Source: Oleiagrimonas soli
Lineage (GTDB): Bacteria; Pseudomonadota; Gammaproteobacteria; Xanthomonadales; Rhodanobacteraceae
NCBI RefSeq assembly: GCF_000761445.1
Contig: NZ_KN196470.1
Coordinates: forward strand, 546,149-610,148
Reading direction: 5' to 3'
Length of the DNA stretch: 64,000 nt
Each line of letters opens with the position of its first letter. Position 1 is the stretch's first letter. A program made the translations under genes and the position numbers. Shown piece by piece: positions 37,871-48,764 of this stretch. The notes beneath the pieces are model-generated. The model was not told the origin of the DNA, did not search any database, and was given only the letters and a program-made list of their open reading frames with translations.

Positions 37871-37926
37871 ATCTCAAGCCTTGCGGAGCGACGCACGCAT
37901 CGCTCCGCAACGACGGTTCGGGTGTC

Positions 37927-39270
37927 TCAGGACGACGGTGAACGGCGCGAGCGCGAACCGCCGCGCTGGCGGCGCTTGGACTGCGCATGCGCCTGGCCGT
38001 TGCCGCCGGACTTGCGTTCCTGCGTGTGCGGACGACGCTGGCGCGAGGCATTGCCGCCGCCGCCCGAGCGCTGACGCTGGCCGCCCTGCTTGGGCTTCGG
38101 CGCACCGGCGTCCATGCGCAGCGGATGGGATGGCTCGTAGCCGTCCATCGGCGCGATGTCGATCTCGTCCTTCAGCAGCATCTTGATGTCGCGCAGCAGT
38201 CCCGATTCCTCGTGGCTGACCAGCGATACGGCCAGTCCGCTGGCGCCGGCGCGACCGGTGCGACCGATGCGGTGCACGTAGTCCTCGGCGACCATCGGCA
38301 GGTCGTGGTTGATGACCATCGGCAGCTGTTCGATGTCCAGACCGCGCGCGGCGATGTCGGTGGCCACCAGCACGTGGATCTTGCCGCTCTTGAAGTCGGC
38401 CAGGGCGCGGGTGCGCTGGTTCTGGCTCTTGTTGCCGTGGATCGCGGCGCTGCGCAGACCGGAGTCGTTGAGGTATTTGCACAGCTTGTCTGAGCCATGC
38501 TTGGTGCGCGCGAAGACCAGGGTCTGGCGGCGGCTGTCCTCGGCCAGGATGTGCAGCAGCAGGTCGCGTTTGCGCTCGGCGTCGACCGGATGCACGCGAT
38601 GGCTGACGGTGGCGACGACGGTGTTGGCGCGCGCCACTTCGATTTCCTGCGGGTTCTGCATGAACTGCGCCGCCAGCGCCTTGATCGCCGGCGCGAAGGT
38701 GGCCGAGAACAGCAGTGTCTGACGCTTGGCCGGCATCGCCGAGATCACGCGCTTGAGCGCGGGCAGGAAGCCCATATCGAGCATGCGGTCGGCTTCGTCT
38801 AGCACCAGGATCTCGATGCCGGACAGGTCGATGTGGCGCTGTTGCATGTGGTCGATCAGGCGGCCGGGCGTGGCGATCACGATATCCACGCCGCGGCGCA
38901 GATTCTGAATCTGGTTGCCCATGCCGACGCCGCCGAAGATGGTGGTGCTGTAGACGGTCAGGAACTTGCTGTAGTCGCGCACGGAATCGTGCACCTGCGC
39001 CGCCAGTTCGCGCGTCGGCGTGAGGATCAGCGCGCGCGGCTTGCGCGGGCGACCCTGCACGGGGCGCTGACCGTTCGGGAACAGGCGCTCCAGCATCGGC
39101 AGCGAGAAGCCGGCGGTCTTGCCGGTGCCGGTCTGGGCGCTGGCGAGCAGGTCGCGGCCTTCCAGAACGACGGGGATGGCGGCGGCCTGGATCGGCGTGG
39201 GCTCGTTGTAGCCCTGATCGGCAAGCGCGCGCAGCAACGCGGGCGAAAGCCCGAGAGATTCAAAATGCAT
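37927..39270 (-). CDS. rhlE: DEAD-box RNA helicase RhlE type
   Basis: 447 residues from the ATG at 39270 (GGTGGAG upstream). Motifs: F-x7-G...Q motif ([20 protein letters not shown]), [59 protein letters not shown] and [11 protein letters not shown] basic, Gly/Gln/Arg-rich tail (about 375-447) is the RhlE-type RNA-binding extension. It unwinds structured RNA in ribosome assembly or mRNA decay. The 355-nt gap upstream suggests a long 5' UTR. Confidence 0.94.
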   Translation of the reverse strand: MHFESLGLSPALLRALADQGYNEPTPIQAAAIPVVLEGRDLLASAQTGTGKTAGFSLPMLERLFPNGQRPVQGRPRKPRALILTPTRELAAQVHDSVRDYSKFLTVYSTTIFGGVGMGNQIQNLRRGVDIVIATPGRLIDHMQQRHIDLSGIEILVLDEADRMLDMGFLPALKRVISAMPAKRQTLLFSATFAPAIKALAAQFMQNPQEIEVARANTVVATVSHRVHPVDAERKRDLLLHILAEDSRRQTLVFARTKHGSDKLCKYLNDSGLRSAAIHGNKSQNQRTRALADFKSGKIHVLVATDIAARGLDIEQLPMVINHDLPMVAEDYVHRIGRTGRAGASGLAVSLVSHEESGLLRDIKMLLKDEIDIAPMDGYEPSHPLRMDAGAPKPKQGGQRQRSGGGGNASRQRRPHTQERKSGGNGQAHAQSKRRQRGGSRSRRSPSS

Positions 39271-39279
39271 GAAAGCTCC

Positions 39280-39295
39280 ACCTGTGAAGACAGGT
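39280..39295 (-). promoter_or_regulatory. Small hairpin abutting the rhlE Shine-Dalgarno
   Basis: On the minus strand ACCTGT-CTTC-ACAGGT forms a 6-bp stem whose 3' arm runs into the ribosome-binding GGTGGAG, 9-10 nt before the ATG. It could modulate initiation, as in cold- or helicase-responsive leaders. Confidence 0.4.
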
Positions 39296-39625
39296 TTGGT
39301 GACTCGGAGCGTTCCCGGTGAACCGCGCTGCGAGTAGGGAATGTGGCGGATGCTCGCCTTTGTGGCGGACTGCCCGGTCGTGCGGATGGGGCCGAGTGGC
39401 GTGGGCCGGACTGTGCAGAAGACCTGACAGTCGCGGAAATCCGTAGGGAAGTCGGAGGTCCGACCCGCAAGACGTCGCGAAGCATATAGCAAAACCTCGC
39501 GGCGGGCCATGTTTTTCTTTTTCGATCAGAAGTTTCGGACCGCTTCCTGAACGGGGGCGCTTGAATTCGCGTGCGTGCGCCAGCATCCATGAAGGCCTCG
39601 CCCTGAACGTTCAAGGATGCGCCCG
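39296..39625. other. Gap between rhlE and the reductase gene
   Basis: 330 nt with no supported gene. It should contain the promoter and 5' leader of rhlE (leftward) and the promoter of the reductase (rightward). No clear operator or terminator was seen. Confidence 0.5.
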
Positions 39626-40672
39626 ATGGCCCAGACTTCCGACCGCAACCGCCGCTTCGTGTTGGCTTCGCGTCCCAAGGGCGCGCCCACGCCGGACAAC
39701 TTCCGCCTCGAGACCGGGTCCGCCCCCGAACCGGGTGAGGGTCAGGTGCTGTTGCGTACCGTGTTCCTTTCGCTGGACCCGTACATGCGCGGACGCATGA
39801 GCGATGCGCCGTCGTACGCCGCGCCGGTCGAGGTGGATGGCCTGATGGTCGGCGGCACGGTCTGCCGGGTCGCGAAGTCGAGGCATCCCGACTATGCCGA
39901 AGGCGACTGGGTGCTGGCCTACAGTGGCTGGCAGGACTACGCACTCTCCGACGGCAAGGGCCTGTTCAAGCTCGACCCGAAACGCGCGCCGCCGTCCTGG
40001 GCGCTGGGCATCCTCGGTATGCCCGGTTTCACCGCCTACATGGGCCTGACCGACATCGGCCAGCCCAAGGCCGGCGAGACCGTCGTCGTGGCCGCCGCGT
40101 CCGGCGCGGTCGGCTCGGTGGTGGGGCAGGTCGCCAAGCAGCTCGGCTGCCGCGTGGTCGGCATCGCCGGCGGCAAGGAGAAGTGCGACTACGTCACTGG
40201 CACGCTGGGCTTCGACGCCTGCATCGACCACCGCCAGCCGGACCTGGCCGAGCAGCTGAAGGCGGCCTGCCCGGACGGCATCGACGTGTATTTCGAGAAC
40301 GTCGGCGGCAAGGTCTTCGACGCCGTGCTGCCGCTGCTCAACAGCAAGGCGCGCGTTCCACTGTGCGGGCTGATCGCCAGCTACAACGCCACCGAACTAC
40401 CGCCCGGCCCGGATCGCCTGCCGCTGCTCACCGGCACGCTGCTGAAGAAGCGCATCCGCATGCAGGGCTTCATCATCTTCGACGACTACGGCGACCGCTA
40501 CGGCGAATTCCTCGCCGCGATGCAGCCGTGGCTGGCGGCCGGCAAGCTGCATTACCGCGAGGATCTGGTCGATGGCCTGGAAGCCGCGCCCGAAGCCTTC
40601 ATCGGCATGCTTCACGGCGCCAATTTCGGCAAGCTCGCGGTGCGCGTCGGCCCGGACGATCTGCCGGCCTGA
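39626..40672 (+). CDS. MDR-family NADP-dependent oxidoreductase (CurA/LTB4-dehydrogenase-like)
   Basis: 348 residues from the ATG at 39626 (AAGGA 9 nt upstream). The N-terminal catalytic domain has VFLSLDPYMRGRMSD, the usual family motif. The Rossmann part has VVAAASGAVGSVVGQVAKQLGCRVVGIAGG (in parts). FENVGGKVFDAVLPLLN and a C-terminal GFIIFDDY complete the zinc-free MDR signature of YncB/CurA, leukotriene B4 12-hydroxydehydrogenase and 2-alkenal reductases. It probably reduces alpha,beta-unsaturated ketones or aldehydes with NADPH. Confidence 0.92.
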   Translation: MAQTSDRNRRFVLASRPKGAPTPDNFRLETGSAPEPGEGQVLLRTVFLSLDPYMRGRMSDAPSYAAPVEVDGLMVGGTVCRVAKSRHPDYAEGDWVLAYSGWQDYALSDGKGLFKLDPKRAPPSWALGILGMPGFTAYMGLTDIGQPKAGETVVVAAASGAVGSVVGQVAKQLGCRVVGIAGGKEKCDYVTGTLGFDACIDHRQPDLAEQLKAACPDGIDVYFENVGGKVFDAVLPLLNSKARVPLCGLIASYNATELPPGPDRLPLLTGTLLKKRIRMQGFIIFDDYGDRYGEFLAAMQPWLAAGKLHYREDLVDGLEAAPEAFIGMLHGANFGKLAVRVGPDDLPA

Positions 40673-40717
40673 ATCCGGCCCTCTACCTTTTCCACGCTTT
40701 CCCCAAGGAGTTTCCCC

Positions 40718-41392
40718 ATGAAGATTCTGATGGTCCTGACGTCCCACGACCGCCTCGGCGACACCGGCGAGAAGACCGGCTTCTGGCTCGAGGAGTTCGC
40801 CACGCCGTACTACGTGTTCAAGGACGCCGGCGCGGAGGTCACGCTGGCCTCGCCGGCCGGCGGCCAGCCGCCGCTCGATCCGCGCAGCGACGACGAGGAT
40901 TCGCAGACCGACTCCACCCGCCGCTTCAAGGACGACGCCGACGCGCAGCAGGCGCTGGCGAACACGCGCAAGCTGAGCGATCTCGACGCCAGCGCCTACG
41001 ACGCGGTGTTCTATCCCGGCGGCCACGGCCCGCTGTGGGACCTGGCTGAGGATCGCACGTCGATCGACCTGATCGAGACCTTCTGGCGCGCCGGCAAGCC
41101 GGTCGGTGCGGTATGCCATGCGCCCGGCGTGCTGCGTCACGTGCACGACGGCGACAAGCCGCTGGTCGACGGCCGCGACGTCACCGGTTTCAGCAACAGT
41201 GAGGAAGCGGCGGTTGGCCTCACCGACGTCGTGCCGTTCCTGGTCGAGGACGAGCTGGCGCGCCTGGGCGGCAAGTACGCCAAGGGCGACGACTGGTCCA
41301 GTTTCGTGCAGGTCGACGGTCGTCTGGTCACCGGGCAGAATCCGGCGTCCTCGGCGGCGACGGCGCAGGCGCTGCTCCAGCAGCTCGCCTGA
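40718..41392 (+). CDS. DJ-1/PfpI superfamily protein, type 1 glutamine amidotransferase-like
   Basis: 224 residues. KILMVLTSHDRLGDTGEKTGFWLEE is the Hsp31-like N-terminus (in parts). YDAVFYPGGHGPLWDL precedes the nucleophile elbow PVGAVCHAPGVL, with Cys followed by His. Relatives include HchA/Hsp31 and YajL, reported as glyoxalases or deglycases and chaperones. AAGGAG precedes the ATG. It lies 45 nt after the carbonyl-reductase gene, and the two together suggest handling of reactive carbonyls (inference). Confidence 0.9.
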   Translation: MKILMVLTSHDRLGDTGEKTGFWLEEFATPYYVFKDAGAEVTLASPAGGQPPLDPRSDDEDSQTDSTRRFKDDADAQQALANTRKLSDLDASAYDAVFYPGGHGPLWDLAEDRTSIDLIETFWRAGKPVGAVCHAPGVLRHVHDGDKPLVDGRDVTGFSNSEEAAVGLTDVVPFLVEDELARLGGKYAKGDDWSSFVQVDGRLVTGQNPASSAATAQALLQQLA

Positions 41393-41481
41393 CGCGCGGG
41401 CGGATGTCGGGACGTGTCCGGGACTGCTAGAATGCGGCATCGCGCGCGGCGAATCGTCGCGCGTTACCCCTCGAGGTTCCC

Positions 41482-43335
<1,854 letters not shown>

Positions 43336-43403
43336 TCCCCTGGCGGAGGTGCACGCGCGGCTAGAAAAACGCGTGCAAACTGCTACGCTGTCAACACTTT
43401 TTC

Positions 43404-44432
43404 ATGCGCGCCCGTGTTCGTCCCATGCCCATGCTTCGTTGTCTGGTTGCCGTTGTTGCCATCTGCGCCGCGCTGGCGCCCTGGACCGCGGTCCAGGCCG
43501 AGACCCATCCTGGCGAGGCCGCGCTGGTGCGCGAAGTCGCCGCCGATACCGGCAAGGATCCGGCCAAGCTGACGGCGTTGCTGGACAGTGCGCAGAAGCA
43601 GCAGAGCATCCTCGACGCGATCAGTCGCCCGGCGGAATCCAAGGAGTGGAAGGACTACCGACCGATCTTCGTCACGCCCGAGCGCATCCAGGACGGCATC
43701 GCCTTCTATCGCGAGCACCGCGCGCTGATCGACGCCACCGCGAAGAAGTACGACGTGGCGCCGCAGTACCTGGTGGCGATCCTCGGCGTCGAGACGCGCT
43801 ACGGTCGCATCACCGGCAAGTACAAGGTGCTCGATGCGCTGGTCACGCTGGCGTTCTACTACCCGCCGCGCGCGAAGTTCTTCCGCAAGGAGCTGAAGAC
43901 GCTGCTGGAACTGCCCGACAGCAAGCTGGCCGGCCCGCTGGACACGCTGACCGGCTCCTACGCCGGCGCGCAGGGCTGGGGCCAGTTCATGCCGTCGTCG
44001 ATCAAGGCTTACGCCGTCGATGCCGATCATGACGGCCACATCGACCTGCACGGCTCGCTGCCGGACATCCTCGCCAGCGTCGCCAACTATTTCCATCAGC
44101 ACGGCTGGAAGGCCGGTGGCGAGGTGGCCGCGCAGGCGCAGCCGCAGACCGACGCGACCGCGGTCGACTACCAGGCCAAGCCGCCCAGGCGCACGCTCGA
44201 ACAGTACGAGGCGCTGGGCTACGCGCCGGTGCAGCGGTTCGATCCCGACACCGCGGCGAACCTGCTGACCCTGCAGAGCGAGCACGGCCCGCAGCACTGG
44301 TTCACGTTCGACAACTTCTACGTCATCACCCGCTACAACCGCAGTCCGCTGTACGCGATGGCGGTGCGGCAGATCGCCGATGCCATCGCCGACGGCGTCA
44401 AGGACCCGGTGGCCGCCGAGGCCGCGCCGTGA
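43404..44432 (+). CDS. mltB: Lytic murein transglycosylase B
   Basis: 342 residues. Signal sequence LRCLVAVVAICAALAPWTAVQA has no lipobox. The catalytic Glu is E130 in AILGVETRYGRITGKYKVLDAL. GSYAGAQGWGQFMPSSIKAY and a C-terminal NFYVITRYNRSPLYAMAVRQIAD are strongly conserved in MltB. It cleaves the MurNAc-GlcNAc bond, producing 1,6-anhydro ends in the periplasm. The start may instead be ATG 43425. It overlaps rlpA by 4 nt. Confidence 0.95.
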   Translation: MRARVRPMPMLRCLVAVVAICAALAPWTAVQAETHPGEAALVREVAADTGKDPAKLTALLDSAQKQQSILDAISRPAESKEWKDYRPIFVTPERIQDGIAFYREHRALIDATAKKYDVAPQYLVAILGVETRYGRITGKYKVLDALVTLAFYYPPRAKFFRKELKTLLELPDSKLAGPLDTLTGSYAGAQGWGQFMPSSIKAYAVDADHDGHIDLHGSLPDILASVANYFHQHGWKAGGEVAAQAQPQTDATAVDYQAKPPRRTLEQYEALGYAPVQRFDPDTAANLLTLQSEHGPQHWFTFDNFYVITRYNRSPLYAMAVRQIADAIADGVKDPVAAEAAP

Positions 44433-45343
44433 GGCGCGGACTTCTTCTTACACCCATGCTGATGCTGTTGCTGGCCGGTTGCGCGGGACACCGCGTGCGG
44501 CCCGACGCACCGCCTGCCGTCAAGGGCGGCACGCCGCCGGTGGCCGACGCCCTGCCGGGCGCGCCGGGGCCGGTCGACGACACCAGCCTGCCGCAGTCCA
44601 GCCGCTATCAGGACGCCGACGATGGCGGTCCGGTCAAGCCGCCGTCCTACATCGCCACGCTGACCGAACCCACGCCGGTGCCGGAGGCGCGTTCGCGCTA
44701 CGGCAACAAGTCGCCCTACGTGGTGCGCGGCAAGACCTATCGCGTACTCAGGAGCGCCAAGGGCTACGACGAGCGCGGCATCGCCAGCTGGTACGGCAAC
44801 AAGTTCCACGGCTACATGACGTCGAACTTCGAGAAGTACGACATGTACAAGTTCAGCGCCGCCAGCAAGGTGCTGCCGCTGCCGACCTGGGCGCGCGTGA
44901 CCAACCTGGAGAACGGCAAGAGCGTGATCGTGCGCGTCAACGACCGCGGTCCGTTCGTGGACAATCGCATCATCGACCTCAGCTACGCCGCCGCCGTGCG
45001 CATCGGCATCTGGCCCAAGGGCACGGGGCTGGTCGAGGTGCAGGCGATCGATCCCGCACATCCGCAGGAACTGCCGAAGCCGGGTGTGGTCGAAAGCGCC
45101 GGTTCGCACCCCGGCATCTGGCTGCAGGTCGGCGCGTTCGGCGACCCCGACAACGCCGAACGCGTGGCGCGCCGCCTGCGTGCGGCCGGCCTCGGGCCGG
45201 TCCAGGTCACCCGCCTGAACGTGCAGGGACGCGACGTGCGTCGGGTGCGGCTGGGACCGCTGAAAAGCGTGTCCGCCGCCGACCGCATGACCCGCCGCGT
45301 GACCGCCTTGGGTCTGCCGACACCGCAAGTGGCGGTAGACTAG
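44429..45343 (+). CDS. rlpA: RlpA-type septal lytic transglycosylase with SPOR domain
   Basis: 304 residues from a GTG that overlaps the mltB stop codon. The lipoprotein signal ends LMLLLAGC (C18). The double-psi barrel (about 110-190) shows ASWYGNKFHGYMTSNFEKYD and VIVRVNDRGPFVDNRIIDLSYAAA. The SPOR domain (about 230-300; WLQVGAFGDPDNAERVARRL) should target denuded septal glycan. Compared with P. aeruginosa RlpA, E135 and D172 match catalytic E120 and D157 with exact spacing. The position of H131 is S146 (SAASKVLPLP instead of TAAHKTLP). Activity may therefore be reduced, changed, or structural only. Confidence 0.92.
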   Translation: MRRGLLLTPMLMLLLAGCAGHRVRPDAPPAVKGGTPPVADALPGAPGPVDDTSLPQSSRYQDADDGGPVKPPSYIATLTEPTPVPEARSRYGNKSPYVVRGKTYRVLRSAKGYDERGIASWYGNKFHGYMTSNFEKYDMYKFSAASKVLPLPTWARVTNLENGKSVIVRVNDRGPFVDNRIIDLSYAAAVRIGIWPKGTGLVEVQAIDPAHPQELPKPGVVESAGSHPGIWLQVGAFGDPDNAERVARRLRAAGLGPVQVTRLNVQGRDVRRVRLGPLKSVSAADRMTRRVTALGLPTPQVAVD

Positions 45344-45468
45344 GCGGTCATGGCGGGCTGCACGCCACGATCTGGCCGCTTTTGTGCCAGCTCGCGGTCA
45401 CCGTTCCACCGTACTTATGCATTGCATGCGCCCCGTGCGCTTGGCCCATCACCGATCGGATCGCACCC

Positions 45469-46713
45469 ATGACGTTCTTCCGTTTCCGCACCACCGTACT
45501 GGCCACCCTCGCGATGGTCGCCGCCTGCCTGGTCGGCGGCGCGTTCGCCCAGCAGGCGCCGCCCGCGCCGACGGTGCCTCGACCCGTGGTGCCGGAAGCG
45601 CCGGTGCCGCCGCCGCCGGACATCGACGCCAAGTCCTGGGTGCTGATGGACTACGCCACCGGCCGCATCATCGCCAGCAAGGACCCGAACGAGCGCGTCA
45701 TTCCGGCCTCGATCACCAAGATCATGACCGACTACGTGGTCTCGGCCGAGATCGCCGCCGGCAAGGTTCACATGAACGACAAGGTGTTCATCTCCAAGCA
45801 CGCCTGGCAGGCCGGCGGCGCGGGCACCGACGGCTCGACCAGCTTCCTCAAGGTCAATTCCGAAGTGCCGCTGAAGGATCTGCTGTACGGCATGATCATC
45901 CAGTCCGGCAACGACGCCGCCATCGCCCTGGCCGAGCACGTGGCCGGCAGCGAGGATGCCTTCGCCGCGCTGATGAACGCCTACGCCAAGCAGCTCGGCA
46001 TGACCGGCACGCACTACTCCAACGCCTCGGGCTATCCGGTGCCCGATCACTACACCACGGCGCGCGACGTGGCCGTGCTGTCGCGTGCGCTGATCCACAA
46101 CTTCCCCGCCGACTACGCGATCTCGGCGGTCAAGGAATTCCAGTGGAACGGCATCACCCAGCACAACCGCAACACGCTGCTGTGGCGCGACCCGTCGGTC
46201 GACGGCATCAAGACCGGCCACACCTCGGCGGCCGGCTATTGTCTGGCGGCCTCGGCCAAGCGTGGCGACCAGCGCCTGATCGCCATCGTCATGGGCGCGA
46301 CCAGCGAGCAGGGCCGCGCCGACGACGCGCAGGCCCTGCTGAACTACGGCTTCCGCTTCTTCGAGACGCACCAGGTCTACACGCCGGGCAAGGCGCTGGC
46401 GACGCCGCGGCTGTGGAAGGGCGAGGCCGACACACTGCCGATCGGCGTGGCCGAGCCGGTGCTGGTCACCGTCAAGCGCGGCGAGTACGACAAGCTCAAG
46501 GCCACCATGGACATCCCCGACCCGCTGATCGCGCCGTTCAAGAAGGACCAGCAGATCGGCACCCTGCGCATCACCCTGGACGGCGACACCGTGCTGACGC
46601 AGCCGCTGGTGGCGCTGCAGGACGCGCCGGAAGGCGGCTTCTTCTCGCGTCTGTGGGATACCATCCTGCTGTGGTTCCATCACAGCAGCAGCGACAAGAA
46701 AGACGCCAAGTGA
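45469..46713 (+). CDS. dacC: D-alanyl-D-alanine carboxypeptidase (PBP5/6 type)
   Basis: 414 residues from the ATG at 45469. Signal peptide ends GGAFAQ. SxxK is SITK (81-84), the SGN motif is at 146-148, and KTG at 248-250, all with PBP5 spacing. A C-terminal domain and an amphipathic tail (FFSRLWDTILLWFHHSS) provide membrane attachment. It trims the terminal D-Ala from peptidoglycan stem peptides. Its TGA overlaps the ATG of ybeD. Confidence 0.95.
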   Translation: MTFFRFRTTVLATLAMVAACLVGGAFAQQAPPAPTVPRPVVPEAPVPPPPDIDAKSWVLMDYATGRIIASKDPNERVIPASITKIMTDYVVSAEIAAGKVHMNDKVFISKHAWQAGGAGTDGSTSFLKVNSEVPLKDLLYGMIIQSGNDAAIALAEHVAGSEDAFAALMNAYAKQLGMTGTHYSNASGYPVPDHYTTARDVAVLSRALIHNFPADYAISAVKEFQWNGITQHNRNTLLWRDPSVDGIKTGHTSAAGYCLAASAKRGDQRLIAIVMGATSEQGRADDAQALLNYGFRFFETHQVYTPGKALATPRLWKGEADTLPIGVAEPVLVTVKRGEYDKLKATMDIPDPLIAPFKKDQQIGTLRITLDGDTVLTQPLVALQDAPEGGFFSRLWDTILLWFHHSSSDKKDAK

Positions 46714-47003
46714 TGCGCGACGTCGACGACATCCAGCCGGACCAGCCCGAACAGGGCTTCCAGTTCCCCGGCACCTTCACCATCACCGCCATGGGCAACG
46801 CCGAGGCGGTGCTGGAGAGCAAGGTGCCGGAGATTCTGCGCAAGCTCGGTCGCCGCGTGCACATCGACCGCATGAAGACGCGGCCGTCGAGCAAGGGCAA
46901 CTACATGGCCGTGACCGTCGACTTCGATTGCGATCGCCGCGAGGAGTACGATGAGGCCCATGCCGCGCTGCGCGCGGATCCGGACATCCGGTACACCCTC
47001 TGA
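46713..47003 (+). CDS. ybeD: YbeD/DUF493 family protein
   Basis: 96 residues overlapping dacC by one base (TGATG). FQFPGTFTITAMGNAEA, KVPEILRKLG and the C-terminal PDIRYTL follow the DUF493 ACT-like fold. In E. coli ybeD sits between dacA and lipB, exactly this order. Function is unknown; a regulatory ACT-type role in lipoate metabolism has been guessed from context. Confidence 0.92.
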   Translation: MRDVDDIQPDQPEQGFQFPGTFTITAMGNAEAVLESKVPEILRKLGRRVHIDRMKTRPSSKGNYMAVTVDFDCDRREEYDEAHAALRADPDIRYTL

Positions 47004-47052
47004 GCCGGTCGGCGGCCTTGAACCGGAAGGCCGCGGACACCAGGAATAGCGC

Positions 47053-47766
47053 ATGACTGCAATCGCTTCCACCCGCACCGCGCCCGCCGAAGACGGGCGC
47101 GAGCTGCGCGTCCGGCGTCTCGGACGCCAGCCCTACGAAGCCACCTGGAAGGCCATGAGCGCGTTCACCGACGCGCGCGACGCCGATACGCCCGACGAAC
47201 TGTGGGTGCTGGAGCACGACCCGGTGTTCACGCTCGGGCAAGCCGGCAAATGGGAGCATGTGCTCATGCCCGGCGATATCCCCGTCGTCCCCGTCGACCG
47301 CGGCGGTCAGGTGACCTACCACGGTCCCGGCCAGATCGTGGCCTACCCGCTGATCGACCTGCGTCGGCTCGGCGTCGGCGTGCGCGAACTGGTCAACCGC
47401 ATCGAGCAGGCCATCATCGACACGCTGGCGCACTGGAACATCGTCGCCGAGCGCGTCGAAGGCGCGCCCGGCGTGTACGTGGCCGGCGCCAAGGTCGCCG
47501 CGCTGGGCCTGCGCGTGCGTCGCGGCTGCACGTTCCACGGCCTGGCTTTCAACGTGAACATGGACCTGGAACCGTTCCACCGCATCAATCCCTGTGGCTA
47601 CAAGGGCTTGCAGGTGACGCAGGTGCTAGACTTGGGCGGTCCCTCCGGTCTGGAAGCGGTCGAAGACGTGCTGATCGACGAGATCTGCCGTCAATTCGGC
47701 TTCCGATCCCACATTTCCGAACCGCATATCCCTGAACTCCCGGGTCAGGGCGCGGTCTGCGCATAG
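47053..47766 (+). CDS. lipB: Octanoyl-ACP:protein N-octanoyltransferase LipB
   Basis: 237 residues. The family signature [21 protein letters not shown] is present (in parts), with [20 protein letters not shown] including the catalytic Lys, and [13 protein letters not shown]. It moves octanoate from ACP to lipoyl domains, the first step of lipoate synthesis. It lies 8 nt before lipA. Confidence 0.96.
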   Translation: MTAIASTRTAPAEDGRELRVRRLGRQPYEATWKAMSAFTDARDADTPDELWVLEHDPVFTLGQAGKWEHVLMPGDIPVVPVDRGGQVTYHGPGQIVAYPLIDLRRLGVGVRELVNRIEQAIIDTLAHWNIVAERVEGAPGVYVAGAKVAALGLRVRRGCTFHGLAFNVNMDLEPFHRINPCGYKGLQVTQVLDLGGPSGLEAVEDVLIDEICRQFGFRSHISEPHIPELPGQGAVCA

Positions 47767-47774
47767 TACGAGCC

Positions 47775-48764
47775 ATGAGCGAACTTCAGCCCTCCAACAA
47801 GAGCATTCCCCTGCAGGTGGTCGACAAGCAGGTCGCTGGCGACAAGATCGCCCGCAACCGCGCCGGCTTCGACACCGATGGCCCGGTGCTGCGCAAGCCC
47901 TCCTGGATTCGCGTGCGCCTGCCGCAGGGCAATGCGGTGCAGCAGCTCAAGGCCAAGCTGCGCGAACACGCCCTGGTCACGGTGTGCGAGGAAGCTTCGT
48001 GCCCGAACATCCACGAGTGCTTCTCCAAGGGCACCGCGACGTTCATGATCCTGGGCGAGGTGTGCACCCGGCGCTGCTCGTTCTGCGACGTGGCCCACGG
48101 CCGTCCGGCGCCACCCGATCCGCTGGAGCCGGCGCGCCTGGCCGAGACCATCGCCAGCATGCAGCTGCGCTACGTGGTCATCACCTCGGTCGACCGCGAC
48201 GACCTGCGCGACGGCGGCGCGGCGCATTTTGCCTCGTGCATCCGCGCGGTGCGTCACGCCAGCCCGAACATCCAGATCGAAATCCTGACCCCGGACTTCC
48301 GCGGCAAGGGCCGCATGGAGCGCGCGCTGGAAGCGCTCGCCGAGCACACCCCGGACGTGTTCAACCACAATCTGGAAACCGTGCCGGAGCTGTACCGCGA
48401 GGTGCGTCCCGGCGCCGACTACCAGTGGTCGCTGGACCTGCTGAAGAAGTTCAAGGCCGCACATCCCGAAGTGCCGACCAAGTCCGGCATCATGCTGGGG
48501 CTGGGTGAGACCATGGAACAGGTGCTGGGCACGCTGCGCGACCTGCGTGCGCACGACGTGGACATGGTCACCATCGGCCAGTATCTGCAGCCGACGGCCC
48601 ATCATCATCCCGTGGTCCGCTACTGGACTCCGGACGAGTTTGAAGCCCTGCGCGTGGCCGGCATGGAGATGGGCTTCACCCATGTCGCATCCGGTCCGCT
48701 GGTGCGTTCTTCCTATCACGCCGACGAGCAGGCTCATGCCGCCGGTTTTGTCGAGGTCGCCTGA
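47775..48764 (+). CDS. lipA: Lipoyl synthase LipA
   Basis: 329 residues, radical-SAM enzyme. The auxiliary 4Fe-4S cluster cysteines are C71, C76 and C82 in [12 protein letters not shown]. The SAM cluster cysteines are C97, C101 and C104 in CTRRCSFC. The C-terminal [10 protein letters not shown] carries the RSSY serine ligand. It inserts two sulfurs into protein-bound octanoate. The next gene starts directly after its stop codon. Confidence 0.97.
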   Translation: MSELQPSNKSIPLQVVDKQVAGDKIARNRAGFDTDGPVLRKPSWIRVRLPQGNAVQQLKAKLREHALVTVCEEASCPNIHECFSKGTATFMILGEVCTRRCSFCDVAHGRPAPPDPLEPARLAETIASMQLRYVVITSVDRDDLRDGGAAHFASCIRAVRHASPNIQIEILTPDFRGKGRMERALEALAEHTPDVFNHNLETVPELYREVRPGADYQWSLDLLKKFKAAHPEVPTKSGIMLGLGETMEQVLGTLRDLRAHDVDMVTIGQYLQPTAHHHPVVRYWTPDEFEALRVAGMEMGFTHVASGPLVRSSYHADEQAHAAGFVEVA

